Source of the DNA: Lachnospiraceae bacterium UBA3802
GTDB lineage: Bacteria > Bacillota > Clostridia > Lachnospirales > Lachnospiraceae
Reading direction: 5' to 3'
Assembly (NCBI GenBank): GCA_002369155.1
Contig: DFEM01000175.1
Location: 1 to 28,171 of the forward strand
Length of the DNA: 28,171 bases
Below the pieces are notes generated by a model, which saw nothing but the letters and a program-made list of their open reading frames with translations, was not told the DNA's origin and did no database searches. Both the position numbers and the translations under genes were made by a program. The first letter of the stretch is position 1; each line of letters begins with the position of its first letter. This document shows positions 6,315 to 16,200 of the stretch, piece after piece.

Positions 6315-9300
6315 TTAGTTGCCGTCATTGTCGTTGTCATCGCCGTCATTTCCGGGATTGGGATCATTTGACGGAATTGATGCAGGATCCTGAGCGGGAT
6401 TATTCGTGGTATTATCTGTCTGATTGTTGTTGTCGTTACTCTGGTTTGAATCGGTTCCGGCTCCGTTTGTATTATTGTCTGTATTACCCTGGTTCTGATT
6501 GTTAGCCTGATTAGAATCGGTTCCGCCCTGCTGATTGGTATCATTTCCGGATTGATTGTCCGTGCCCTGGTTCTGATCATTTCCGGATTGATTATCCGTG
6601 CTCTGGTTCTGATCGGTTCCGGCTCCGTTTGTATTGTTGTCAGTATTGCCCTGGTTCTGATCGTTAGCCTGGTTCGAGTCGGTTCCGCCCTGCTGGTTGG
6701 CATCATTTCCGGATTGATTGTTTATTGCGTTGTTGTCTGTGCCCTGATTCTGATTGCTGCCTGTATCATTTCCGGAATTATTGTTTGGAGGAGCGGGTGC
6801 GGGATTTGGATTATTGTTTGCTGTTCCCTGATATAAATTTCCTACAAAACCGACTTTAATTACAACTCCGCTTCCTTTATTATCTGAATTCGGATATGTG
6901 TTTCCATCATTAACCATCTTGATAAAATCATCATCCAAATCAAGGAATCTGGTAAATGCATCGGCTGTAAAATCATTGGGTCTGACACTTAATCCGGATA
7001 TGCCTGATGCAAAATAATATGTTGATCTCTTAAAAGCTAAAAGATACAAAGTTCCATCTTCTTTTGTATATAACTGTACCGGCCAGTGGCTGTTATCCGT
7101 TTGCTGACTTCCTCCGTTTTGACCGTTAATCGCCTCCTGCATGGATGAAGGAACTCTTCCGTTATTCTTTACAAATTTGATAAATATTAATAGGTTATTC
7201 CACTCTGTCGCATTATCCTTGTCCCATTCATTCCACCATTTATCAAATTTACCGGTCGGTCCGCTTACATCCTGTTGAGTCATCACTGTATAAGCTATGG
7301 TGCATTTTTGCATAAATTCCGCAAATCCCTGATCCCATTTGTCTACTCCGGCATGGAAATTCTGGCCTCCGTTACCTCTGAAATCGGAATATATATCCTT
7401 CATCAATTCATTGTATTCCGAACCGGAGCCTAAAAGAAGATCCTGTATTTTCGAGCTCACACTGGTAACTGCACCGTATGCTCCGTCATTTCCGTCTCCG
7501 TAGAAATAATCATGAATATCGTAAAGACTATAATAATCTCCGAATTGAGTATTTCTGTAATCGGATTGTGACTGCGAAAAGGTGATTGGCAAATTATCAG
7601 TACCTGTCAAATCGGCATTATAATCACCGTAAACGTAGAAGTTTCTGATGAAATTGTCGTTTTGAGCATAGCCTGTTACTATAGGAGTTCCGTTATTCTC
7701 TTCATTAAGTCCGCCGGCTTCAAGACAGTTACTTATTGCCATTACAGCTTCCGGATCGGATGCATTGTCGCAGGTGATACCGCAAACGGTGCCTGCATTG
7801 TTGGTGCATTCAACCTTACCGTAGTTTCTGCAATATGTGTACTGTCCTATATTGTTGGAAGAAGCTGAAATGCCTGCTGCCTTGGTGTTTTGAGCCGATA
7901 AAATATGTCCGGCATTTACACAATCGTTAAATCTTAACTCATATGTCGTAACGGCATTTTCGCCTTCTCCGGTAACAACCTTTACCGAATCTTTGCTTGC
8001 GGAAGCATTTGCAAGGATTCCTGCTGCCGAAGAAGTACCGGTGATTGCTCCGTAGTTATCGCAGTATTCAATGTATGATTTACCACCGACATTTCCTGCG
8101 ATTCCTGCTGCATTGCCGCCGATAATATTCATAAAATTAAAGCATCTTCTTATCGTTCCGGCAGTGGTTCCGTTTCCGTTTTGTCCGACAATACCGCCAA
8201 TGTTGGTTACATTGCTTGAATTGACAGAACCGCCTTTTTGATAAGAATCACTGTAGTTAAATACGCATACATCCGTGACGCTTCCTTCGTTTCTTCCGAC
8301 AATCAAACCGAAATTGTTGACATCGGAAACGCTTACTGCAATGTTTACGCCGTACTTATTGTACTTATCTGCCTCAGAAGCATTTGCGAGCTGATATCTT
8401 ACATTGCTGCTGTTGGAATCGTTCTTCAAAAGGTTGTTTACTTCGCTGTGACAGATGATATGGTTGGAGCCGTTGATTCCGACTATACCGCCTGCAAATT
8501 CAGCTGAAGAAACCGTTACATTCTTTATAAGATTTAATTCTTTTAAATCTATTGTCTTATCGCTTGCATTTTCACCGATAATTACACCGATTGCACTTCC
8601 GGATTTATTGCCTACGGTAAGTTTGACATTATCGGTATCTATCTTCGTACCAAGCGATACAGTACCTATATTCTTGCCTACAAATCCGCCGAGGATTTTC
8701 TTTCCCGTAAGCGTAACATTGGAATCGATAACATTTCCCGTGCCTATCGTACCGCTGTTAATACCTGCCAGACCTCCAAAGTAAACATTATTGTCACCTG
8801 CAGACATTGAATTAACTTTACAGTTGGTAATCGTACCGTTATTCTGCTCTGCTATTTCTCCGAGATACCTGCTCTTTGATTCAATCGAACCCTTAAACGA
8901 AGCTGAATTAATCGTAACTCCTGCCGGAATAAGTCCTACAATACCGCCGGCATAATTGTATTCGTCTCCTCTTGTAGCCTTAACTTTCACTCCGTTAAGG
9001 GCAACATTCTCCAAACTGAAGACCGTACCCTCAGGGAGATCCTGTCTTAAATATCCGAATACTCCGCCTGCATCATGTTCAGCTTCAACCGTAACATTTG
9101 TGAGAGTTATTTTTCTAAGAGGACTTTCGACATCCTGATAGCCTATTGCACCGCCGACCTTTTCCTTGCCGCGAACAAAGATATCCACCCCGTTCGCACC
9201 GAGTGATATGCCTGCTCTGCCAAACTCGGGAGTCTTGATATTGGTAGAGCCCACAAGACCTCCGACTTCGGAAATTCCGTATACTCTGAACGGTTTGTTT

Positions 9301-12300
9301 AATAATCCCTCATTAGTATAAAAATTGTTTAAGCCAACCAAACCGCCGACTTTGTTTTGTCCCAGAATAATTGCTTCGTTGGGTACAACTTTGCTGACTT
9401 TTATGCTAGGAGAATCTTTATCATTTAAAACTGTACCGCCGATTGCTCCGCCTACGGCTTTTTCACCATATACAACCGCATTAACAGTACTCTTTCCGGT
9501 TGATCTGTTGTTAATCCATCCTGCACCTATTCCGATTCCGAAAATTCCTCCGACACCGGTACCGCCGTAATATGTATCTTTTTCAAGAGTATTTACGGAC
9601 AAATCTGCAGGATTAAAGTTTTCTCCGAAAATTAATTTAAGTGCAAAATCTTTATCTGTCTGAATATTATCGGCATTTTCAAAATCATATCGTGAAATTC
9701 CGACGATTCCGCCTACACCTGCATCTATTTCATTTTCAAAGAGTCTCAACTGCCAATACTGGCCTGAAGTTCCGTGATATTTTCCGTATATATTGGCATC
9801 CTGCTTGGACGTCAAAGTATCATTTCCCAAAGCACTTCTCTTTACTCCGAGAATTACTCCGGTATTTTTTACCTTATTAACTGTTCCATCGTTTTCGGCA
9901 CCTGTAATCTGGGAAGGCTGTGATCCTTCGTTTAAGGAAGGATGTCTGAAGTTCACGTTCTCCTGTTTGCAGCAACCGATTCCCGTACCGCCGGCAAAAC
10001 CGCCGACATACATTACGCCGATAACATTGGAATTGTTTACTATGTTGTATTCTCTTCCTGCTACATCATTAATTTTGCAAAAATCATAGCATCCGAAAAG
10101 ACCTCCGACATAGTTTCTGCCGAATACGAAAGGTCTTCCGCTATCCGTGGCAGCAACCTCATTACCGCAGTTTTCAATAACTGAGAATTTACAATATCCT
10201 ACCAATCCGCCGACGTAATAATCATAAGAAATTCTGTCTCTTATAATTCCGGGATTCATAACGCCGCTCTTTGAATAAAGATCCTTTATTTCGTCATCTG
10301 TATAAACTCTGTATGCATTGCAATTTTTTATGGTTATCATTCGGTCTTCAGCTTTGGCCGCATAACCCCAATTGCTGGTATAACCGCTTCCCGTATTTCT
10401 GCAGTCGTAATATGCACCGTCTACAGCCGTACCTGCAATTCCTCCGATATTGGTACATTGATGGGTATCGTTGGATAAATTGCAATCATGCTTCTCTATT
10501 CCCATGGTACCGTTACCCTTATCGTAGGTCTGTGTCTCCACACAGTTTTCAAACAATTTTATTACATGACTGTATACCAATTCATCCCCATGAACCTCGC
10601 CATGCGTAATGCAATCGCTTATAACAAGCGATGTAATTCTGTTAACCGTTCTTCCCGTAATTGAACGAGACGAACCTGCTTTATATGTTCCATCGTCAGA
10701 AAAACTTCCGTAAATGTCATAACCGTCATCATACAAAATTCTTCTGAAATAATAATTTTTTATATCGATAATCTTATTATTTCCTGTAAGCGAGGGATTC
10801 TGTTTAAAATCTCTTATTATATATGCTCTTCCGACGATACCTCCGATATTTTCCATACCGGTAACCTTACCGTAATTTTCAAGGTGAGAAAGTGTAACAG
10901 AAGATGATCCCGTTGCTACCCAGGATTCACGTCCGAGTATTCCGCCAACGTCAGTTCTTCCGTTTACTTTAGTAGCTTTATCTCCTACAACTTCATTGGC
11001 TCTTATATTAGCGTCGCCAAGGTTATTTACGTTTCTTAAATAAAGATTGTTGAGATTTCCAAGATTATCTCCCGTGAAACCTCCGACCATATTTGTAAAC
11101 ACCAGCGTATTGCCGGTTCCGACTTCTTCCATGCCGATTACTCTGTGTTTATTAAGTTCAAGGTCGCAGATTGTACCGGAATTCTCCGCAAAAAGGCCGA
11201 GAGGATATAAGCCCCTCATAACTTTTACAAATGTGGGATGTTTTTCTTTTCCCGTGGAAGTATTGAAACGATTGATGTTTTCCCAATCGATGTTTCCGGA
11301 AGAATAACTCGTACTGTCATACTCATTAAAATCAGCAATATTATTTTGAAGCCATTCAAGTCTCGCATCTTTTCCGTATACTCCGTATGCCATATTGGCT
11401 GCAAATGAGATATTCAAATTGCTGATTGCATAATATTTTCTGTTAGCCGAAGTACATTCGTCTGCTTTAAATACATCATTAACGCCGAGAGTTCTGAATC
11501 CCGGGAAACTGTAATCCGATATGTTGTTGTCAGGGAATCCTTTATTGATAAATTTGTTGTTATCAGCAATACCCTGGAAATTAATTCCCGATTCCTTACC
11601 TGTCGTACCTGCTTCGAAATTGAGTCCGGATTCGGTGCCCTGTTTGAAGGAATCGAAGAAATACTTGTTACCTGTAAACTCTGCCCAGTCTATATCATTT
11701 TTGAGAACGAATTCACGAGGGTATGTTTTCTTGACATCTGTCTTTCTGCTTTCCTTATAATCGGTCTCAAATCTGACATTGTATAAATGTCTGGCATTAT
11801 TAATCTCGTATACATTCTTATTTCCGCTTGCATCGGATACTATCGACGCATTACCGAATACAGGGCTTTCAAATGTTCCGGTCTTCGAAAATACAGTGCT
11901 TGAATCGGATTCAAGTACGGCACCGATTTTCATGATATTATCGTTGTCCAAATCAAAGCCGAAACGATAGAAACTGAATGTATTTATGAAGCTTACTTCA
12001 GGTTTGTTTTTATCTGCGCAAAGATATGCCTGCGCCTGAACGTCAGCCGCATCCAATACAAGAACTATTTCGTTTTTGCCCGCATTGTTTCTGACATATG
12101 CAGGGATATTCATCTTAAAGTTTGATCCGTTATCTACATTTACGTCCTTATAGAACATTTTACGAACGGGATCATTTTGTATCAGTGTCTTAAAATCTTC
12201 CGATGCGTAATAGCCTTCAAAGAAAGATACCTTTGCCGATACAGGCTTTAAGACTGCCTTTGACAAATTGTCATTATCGATAATCGACTGATTGTTCTCA

Positions 12301-13268
12301 TCTTTTAACTTAAACTCGAGAGTCATCAGAGGACAGTCTTCATCCATGGAGAATTCATCGAGTGCGGGACAAATATCAACCACGTAATGATTTTCGGGGC
12401 TTAAGTTTTCCTCTGTAATGACAAGATTAAAGGTTTCTTTGTTTTCAAAATAAATAGCACCGAGATTCTTTGCATCACGGCCCTTGGTAGGAATTGAAAG
12501 ACTCTTTGCCGCATAATATCCGATAAGAAGATCTCTTCTTGTTTCTTCTGTTCGATCAAGCATTCCCGTTGAATCGGAAAGTGTCGCAGGATTGTATGCG
12601 AATGAATTTACCCTGTCGGAATAGCAAACGGAAAATACCTGTCTTGCTTCCGGTGAAAACTCAACCCAGATTGCACCGTTTAATATCGATTTTTCCGATA
12701 TGTAAGGTGCAAGGAGATCAAATAAAAGTTTGGTGCCTTCATTTTCCAGCTGGTCGTACTGCTTGTTAAGGTATTTATCGTAGTCACCTTTGCTTGCGGA
12801 AAGATAATAAATGCTTCCCTGATACTTGGATTTATCAGCCGTTGAAGGAGTGTTAATCCAGATCGGAGTAGCCTTTGCATCTATGGTTGAAGAAGGCTCC
12901 CATGTATAATAACTGTCCACATCGTAAGTTATTCTGCCTGAAGAATTTCCTGCGAAATAACCCTGATTGTCCCTGTTTGCCACAAAGAGAATTTCCTTAT
13001 CAGAAGAATCCTTAAGTGTCTTAACAGGCTTTTTTACCTTGGAATCAAATGCATCCGTCGCATCAAGTTCTGTGAACTGATTCTGAAGCGAATAGAATAT
13101 GGTTTCTGCAGCCGTATTCTCCTTTTTGAATCGGCTCCAGTCCTGCCATGTAAGTATACCCGCTACACCGAGAGTGATGAAAATCATCATAAGAACGAGC
13201 ACGACAATAAGCTCCACCAAAGTGAAGCCTTTTTGCGTATTAAGTTTTCTGTTCTTCAATACACTCAT
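6315..13268 (-). CDS. Giant prepilin with GLUG repeats and an Asn/Gln-rich tail
   Basis: A 2317-residue protein beginning with a true class III prepilin leader: 14 residues ending in Lys-Gly, then FTLVELIVVLVLMMIF with Glu at +5. About 600 residues of unrecognised, probably beta-rich ectodomain follow. Then (about residues 720-1750) come roughly 20 copies of a GLUG-like motif of the type [VIA]GG[LIF][VAF]G, for example VGGLVGYC, VGGLFGCY, VGGIVGIS and AGGIVGIN. GLUG repeats are known from surface adhesins and proteases and are expected to form a beta-solenoid. Residues from about 2148 are almost only Asn, Gln, Asp, Gly, Thr and Ser, with internal repeats, and end in an acidic tail. No LPXTG anchor is present. 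The likely role is a pilus-mounted adhesin. The ATG at 13268 follows AAAAGGAACGAGAC and lies 12 bases after the preceding prepilin. Typical pilins have 120-250 residues. Confidence 0.9.
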   Translation of the reverse strand: MSVLKNRKLNTQKGFTLVELIVVLVLMMIFITLGVAGILTWQDWSRFKKENTAAETIFYSLQNQFTELDATDAFDSKVKKPVKTLKDSSDKEILFVANRDNQGYFAGNSSGRITYDVDSYYTWEPSSTIDAKATPIWINTPSTADKSKYQGSIYYLSASKGDYDKYLNKQYDQLENEGTKLLFDLLAPYISEKSILNGAIWVEFSPEARQVFSVCYSDRVNSFAYNPATLSDSTGMLDRTEETRRDLLIGYYAAKSLSIPTKGRDAKNLGAIYFENKETFNLVITEENLSPENHYVVDICPALDEFSMDEDCPLMTLEFKLKDENNQSIIDNDNLSKAVLKPVSAKVSFFEGYYASEDFKTLIQNDPVRKMFYKDVNVDNGSNFKMNIPAYVRNNAGKNEIVLVLDAADVQAQAYLCADKNKPEVSFINTFSFYRFGFDLDNDNIMKIGAVLESDSSTVFSKTGTFESPVFGNASIVSDASGNKNVYEINNARHLYNVRFETDYKESRKTDVKKTYPREFVLKNDIDWAEFTGNKYFFDSFKQGTESGLNFEAGTTGKESGINFQGIADNNKFINKGFPDNNISDYSFPGFRTLGVNDVFKADECTSANRKYYAISNLNISFAANMAYGVYGKDARLEWLQNNIADFNEYDSTSYSSGNIDWENINRFNTSTGKEKHPTFVKVMRGLYPLGLFAENSGTICDLELNKHRVIGMEEVGTGNTLVFTNMVGGFTGDNLGNLNNLYLRNVNNLGDANIRANEVVGDKATKVNGRTDVGGILGRESWVATGSSSVTLSHLENYGKVTGMENIGGIVGRAYIIRDFKQNPSLTGNNKIIDIKNYYFRRILYDDGYDIYGSFSDDGTYKAGSSRSITGRTVNRITSLVISDCITHGEVHGDELVYSHVIKLFENCVETQTYDKGNGTMGIEKHDCNLSNDTHQCTNIGGIAGTAVDGAYYDCRNTGSGYTSNWGYAAKAEDRMITIKNCNAYRVYTDDEIKDLYSKSGVMNPGIIRDRISYDYYVGGLVGYCKFSVIENCGNEVAATDSGRPFVFGRNYVGGLFGCYDFCKINDVAGREYNIVNNSNVIGVMYVGGFAGGTGIGCCKQENVNFRHPSLNEGSQPSQITGAENDGTVNKVKNTGVILGVKRSALGNDTLTSKQDANIYGKYHGTSGQYWQLRLFENEIDAGVGGIVGISRYDFENADNIQTDKDFALKLIFGENFNPADLSVNTLEKDTYYGGTGVGGIFGIGIGAGWINNRSTGKSTVNAVVYGEKAVGGAIGGTVLNDKDSPSIKVSKVVPNEAIILGQNKVGGLVGLNNFYTNEGLLNKPFRVYGISEVGGLVGSTNIKTPEFGRAGISLGANGVDIFVRGKEKVGGAIGYQDVESPLRKITLTNVTVEAEHDAGGVFGYLRQDLPEGTVFSLENVALNGVKVKATRGDEYNYAGGIVGLIPAGVTINSASFKGSIESKSRYLGEIAEQNNGTITNCKVNSMSAGDNNVYFGGLAGINSGTIGTGNVIDSNVTLTGKKILGGFVGKNIGTVSLGTKIDTDNVKLTVGNKSGSAIGVIIGENASDKTIDLKELNLIKNVTVSSAEFAGGIVGINGSNHIICHSEVNNLLKNDSNSSNVRYQLANASEADKYNKYGVNIAVSVSDVNNFGLIVGRNEGSVTDVCVFNYSDSYQKGGSVNSSNVTNIGGIVGQNGNGTTAGTIRRCFNFMNIIGGNAAGIAGNVGGKSYIEYCDNYGAITGTSSAAGILANASASKDSVKVVTGEGENAVTTYELRFNDCVNAGHILSAQNTKAAGISASSNNIGQYTYCRNYGKVECTNNAGTVCGITCDNASDPEAVMAISNCLEAGGLNEENNGTPIVTGYAQNDNFIRNFYVYGDYNADLTGTDNLPITFSQSQSDYRNTQFGDYYSLYDIHDYFYGDGNDGAYGAVTSVSSKIQDLLLGSGSEYNELMKDIYSDFRGNGGQNFHAGVDKWDQGFAEFMQKCTIAYTVMTQQDVSGPTGKFDKWWNEWDKDNATEWNNLLIFIKFVKNNGRVPSSMQEAINGQNGGSQQTDNSHWPVQLYTKEDGTLYLLAFKRSTYYFASGISGLSVRPNDFTADAFTRFLDLDDDFIKMVNDGNTYPNSDNKGSGVVIKVGFVGNLYQGTANNNPNPAPAPPNNNSGNDTGSNQNQGTDNNAINNQSGNDANQQGGTDSNQANDQNQGNTDNNTNGAGTDQNQSTDNQSGNDQNQGTDNQSGNDTNQQGGTDSNQANNQNQGNTDNNTNGAGTDSNQSNDNNNQTDNTTNNPAQDPASIPSNDPNPGNDGDDNDNDGN
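6451..6558. repeat. 108-base direct repeat, copy 1, in the Asn/Gln-rich tail
   Basis: This block matches 6613-6720 with about nine differences by eye. The copies are exactly 162 bases (54 codons) apart, so both are read in the same frame. It encodes 36 residues of the Asn/Gln/Gly/Asp/Thr-rich tail of the giant GLUG prepilin. Confidence 0.85.
6613..6720. repeat. 108-base direct repeat, copy 2, in the Asn/Gln-rich tail
   Basis: Second copy of the block at 6451-6558. The 54 bases between the copies hold shorter repeats with a 36-base period (tccgtgccctggttctgatc at 6559 and a one-base variant at 6595), so the tail grew by repeated in-frame duplication. Confidence 0.85.
13199..13234. repeat. 36-base direct repeat at the prepilin cleavage site, copy 1
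   Basis: This block covers the Lys-Gly-FTLVELIVV codons of the GLUG prepilin. It matches 17639-17674 at 35 of 36 bases, the only difference being g at 13203 against a at 17643. Identity extends to codon third positions. Confidence 0.85.
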
Positions 13269-13280
13269 GTCTCGTTCCTT

Positions 13281-16200
13281 TTAATTTTGTTTCAAAGTGA
13301 AATATCCGGGATTTGATTCGCCACCGTCGACTCTTGCATAAGTTGATTTTGCTGCCTCTTTTACATCAGTAGCAGCAATATCAGCGTATTTTGTTCCGCT
13401 TCCGCCCTCAAGCTTTTTGCAGCCGCCAAACACATCCTTAAAATATGGTATTAATACAAATTTATCTGAAACATAAATCGTTTCCAAATTTTCACAGCCA
13501 AAAAATGTTTGCTGCATATTGTTTCCATTCGTAATGGAAGTTGTATTCCAGTTGCTCAAATCGAGTTCCGTGAGATTAGAACAATTTTTGAAAACCCAGC
13601 TGATATTCGTAACAGTATTCGATATATGAATAAATCCAAAATCCTGATTTATCTGATGACAGTCTTCAAACATGGTTTTCATATCTTGTATGCTTTTAAA
13701 ATCCCACACTTCATCGTCTCCGATGGTTATTTTTTCAAGAGATGCCAGGTTTTTAAACGTTTGGTATGCATCGGTTACTTTTGATAAATTGTCTCCATCG
13801 CCCCATCCTGTTAAATCAAGTTTGGTTAAGCCGGAGCAGTTAAGAAATGTTTTCTGCAAGGTTGTAATGTTACTTATTTTCCATCCGGATAAATCCAATG
13901 TTTCAAGATTACTGCATCCACTAAATGCCAATTTCAAGTTAGTTGAATTTTTAAAATCCCAGTTCGACATATCTACATTTTTTAGAGTGTTTTTATTCAT
14001 GTATGTAAATGCGTTATCACTCATGCTTAGATTGGAAACCTGCCAGTCAGGAACATTAAGTGTTTCCAAAGCGGGTGCACTGGTCACTATCTGTTTTAAG
14101 TTTTCCCTGTTCGTAATACTCCATCCGGGAAAATCTATTGTAGTTAAATTTGTACAATCAGTGAACATTCCTGAACAAATGTTTCCTGCTGAAGAAGCCA
14201 TGGTTAAATCGGAAATTCTTACCTTTGTCAAGCTTTCGCAGCCTTTAAAGAGATTACTCATGTTCGTTACATTCTTAAATTCAGCCGAAGCAAAGTCGAC
14301 ACTGTTGTCTGTAAGCAATGTGCATTCTTCAAACATGCTTGATAAATTATTATTGTTGAAAACTGAACCGGAAATATTTACTGATGTCAATTCCGCACAT
14401 CCGTAAAACATTTTTGACAGATTTGCATTTTCGAAATTATTTCCGGAAATATCAACTGTTTTCAGTTCGCTGCAACCGCTGAACAAGCCTGATAACTTGG
14501 TGTTATATAAATTGCTTCCGGAACAATCCACACTTTTAAGTTGGGTACATCCAACAAACATACTATGCAATACACCGTTCCAATCAATGGTCGATAATGT
14601 TGCACTGTTAAAGTTTGTCCCGGACATATTTACATTTGTAAGCGCAGTACATCCATCAAACATATTCGATAATGTTGAATTTGTGAAATCCATTCCCGAA
14701 ATATCGGCTGTCTCAAGTTTGGGACACTCCTTATACATATTCGAGATGTTTTTTCCGGAAAAGTTTAATCCGGTCAAATCAGCTTCAACCAAATCCGGGC
14801 ACTGGTAAAACATGCTTGTAGTGTTTGTAGTCTTGTCCAGGTAAAACATCTTTCCGAATTCGACGTTTTCAAGATTATTTACTTTCTCAAAGAAGTTATT
14901 AACCTTGGTAATCTTTGTTACGTCAAGTCCGGTAAAATCAAAGTTCTTAATGTTGGCGCCGGAGAGCATGTAACTGCTGTCCTGAGGAAGATATGCAACA
15001 TCCGCATCGGTCCACCAGCAGATTGTATTATTCTCTTTCCATGCAAAGATGTAATAATATGTATTATGACCGTTTGATGTATCTTTGATACTTACAACAC
15101 CGTCTTTGTCTCTGACCTCAGCAATGGAATATGCATTGGTCGGCACTTTGCTGATGCCGATTAATTCTTCGTCTGCTCCAAACAAACCTTTGAATGCATT
15201 TTTATCGATATATACTTCACGATATTTGCCTGTAAAGTATCCTTCTTCGCCTTCCCATCCGTCTATCTTTGCGAACTCAAGTTTCTTGTAATCTTCGTTG
15301 TTGTACGCGTTTTCATCGGATTCAACTTCGGTTTTCTTTTCGGAAATCGCAGTTCCTCTTCCGCCGACAATCACATCGTTGCCGTTGAAAATATCATTTG
15401 CGGAAAGTCCGCCTTTTACGACGAATCTGGGAGAAGCATAAATGGTGGCAAGACTTGTGGTATCCTCAAACATGTGATCGTATTTGTTAACCTTGTTGGT
15501 CTCGAACGAGGATAAATCAAGCTCCGTAAGACTCGAATCGCCCGCGAACATATATTCCATATCGCTTACATTGAAAGTCTTAAACTTCTCAATGCCTTCG
15601 ATTGTCTCGAGGCTTTCGCACTCATAGAACATTTTGTTCATGCTGCCGACTCTGGCCGTATCAAATGTCGCGCCGAATTTGATATCGGTTAAAGCGGAAT
15701 GATTGGAAGAATCGGTATTCATCGCAAACATCTCGGTCATGTCAGTAACGTTGCTTGTATAGAATCTGTCAAGATTTATATCTTTTAATGCATAGCATCC
15801 CGCAAAAGTTCTCTTAAGAGTCGTTAGGTTCTTGGATGTGATTATCTTTCCTGAATCAAATGGTGCGCTTGAACTGTTTGAAAGCGATGCGCAGTTCATG
15901 AAAGTCTCATCCATATTTGTACATGTTGCAAGATCCCATGAATCGATTGTGATTCCGGTTAAAGAAGCTGCATCTTTAAAGGTTCCCTCAAGTGTTGAAA
16001 CCTTTGTCATATCCCATCCGGTAAAATCGAGTGTATTAAAACTGCTGCCCTTGAATGTGTTTTTAAGGTTTCCGGGTTTAACACCTGAAGAAGGAAGAGT
16101 AACCGTACTTCCCTTGCATCCTTCAAACATGCTTTCAAGATTTGCCGAATCGGAAATTGTAAATGCAGAGATATCGGCAGCCGCACCGCTGTTTGCGAAC

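Noticed and set aside
6315..6400. A C-terminal sorting signal (LPXTG-like) on the giant GLUG prepilin.
   Set aside because: The C-terminus is an acidic Asn/Asp/Gly run with no LPXTG motif, hydrophobic segment or basic tail.
6441..6730. Short regularly spaced repeats that could suggest a CRISPR array.
   Set aside because: The repeats are in frame within a coding tail, periods are multiples of three, and there are no unique spacers or cas genes.
6275..13284. Several open frames of 60-140 codons opposite or out of frame within the giant GLUG prepilin gene, including a Thr/Arg-rich one at 6290-6706.
   Set aside because: They arise from the repetitive and biased codons of the real gene; none has a ribosome binding site or a protein-like composition.
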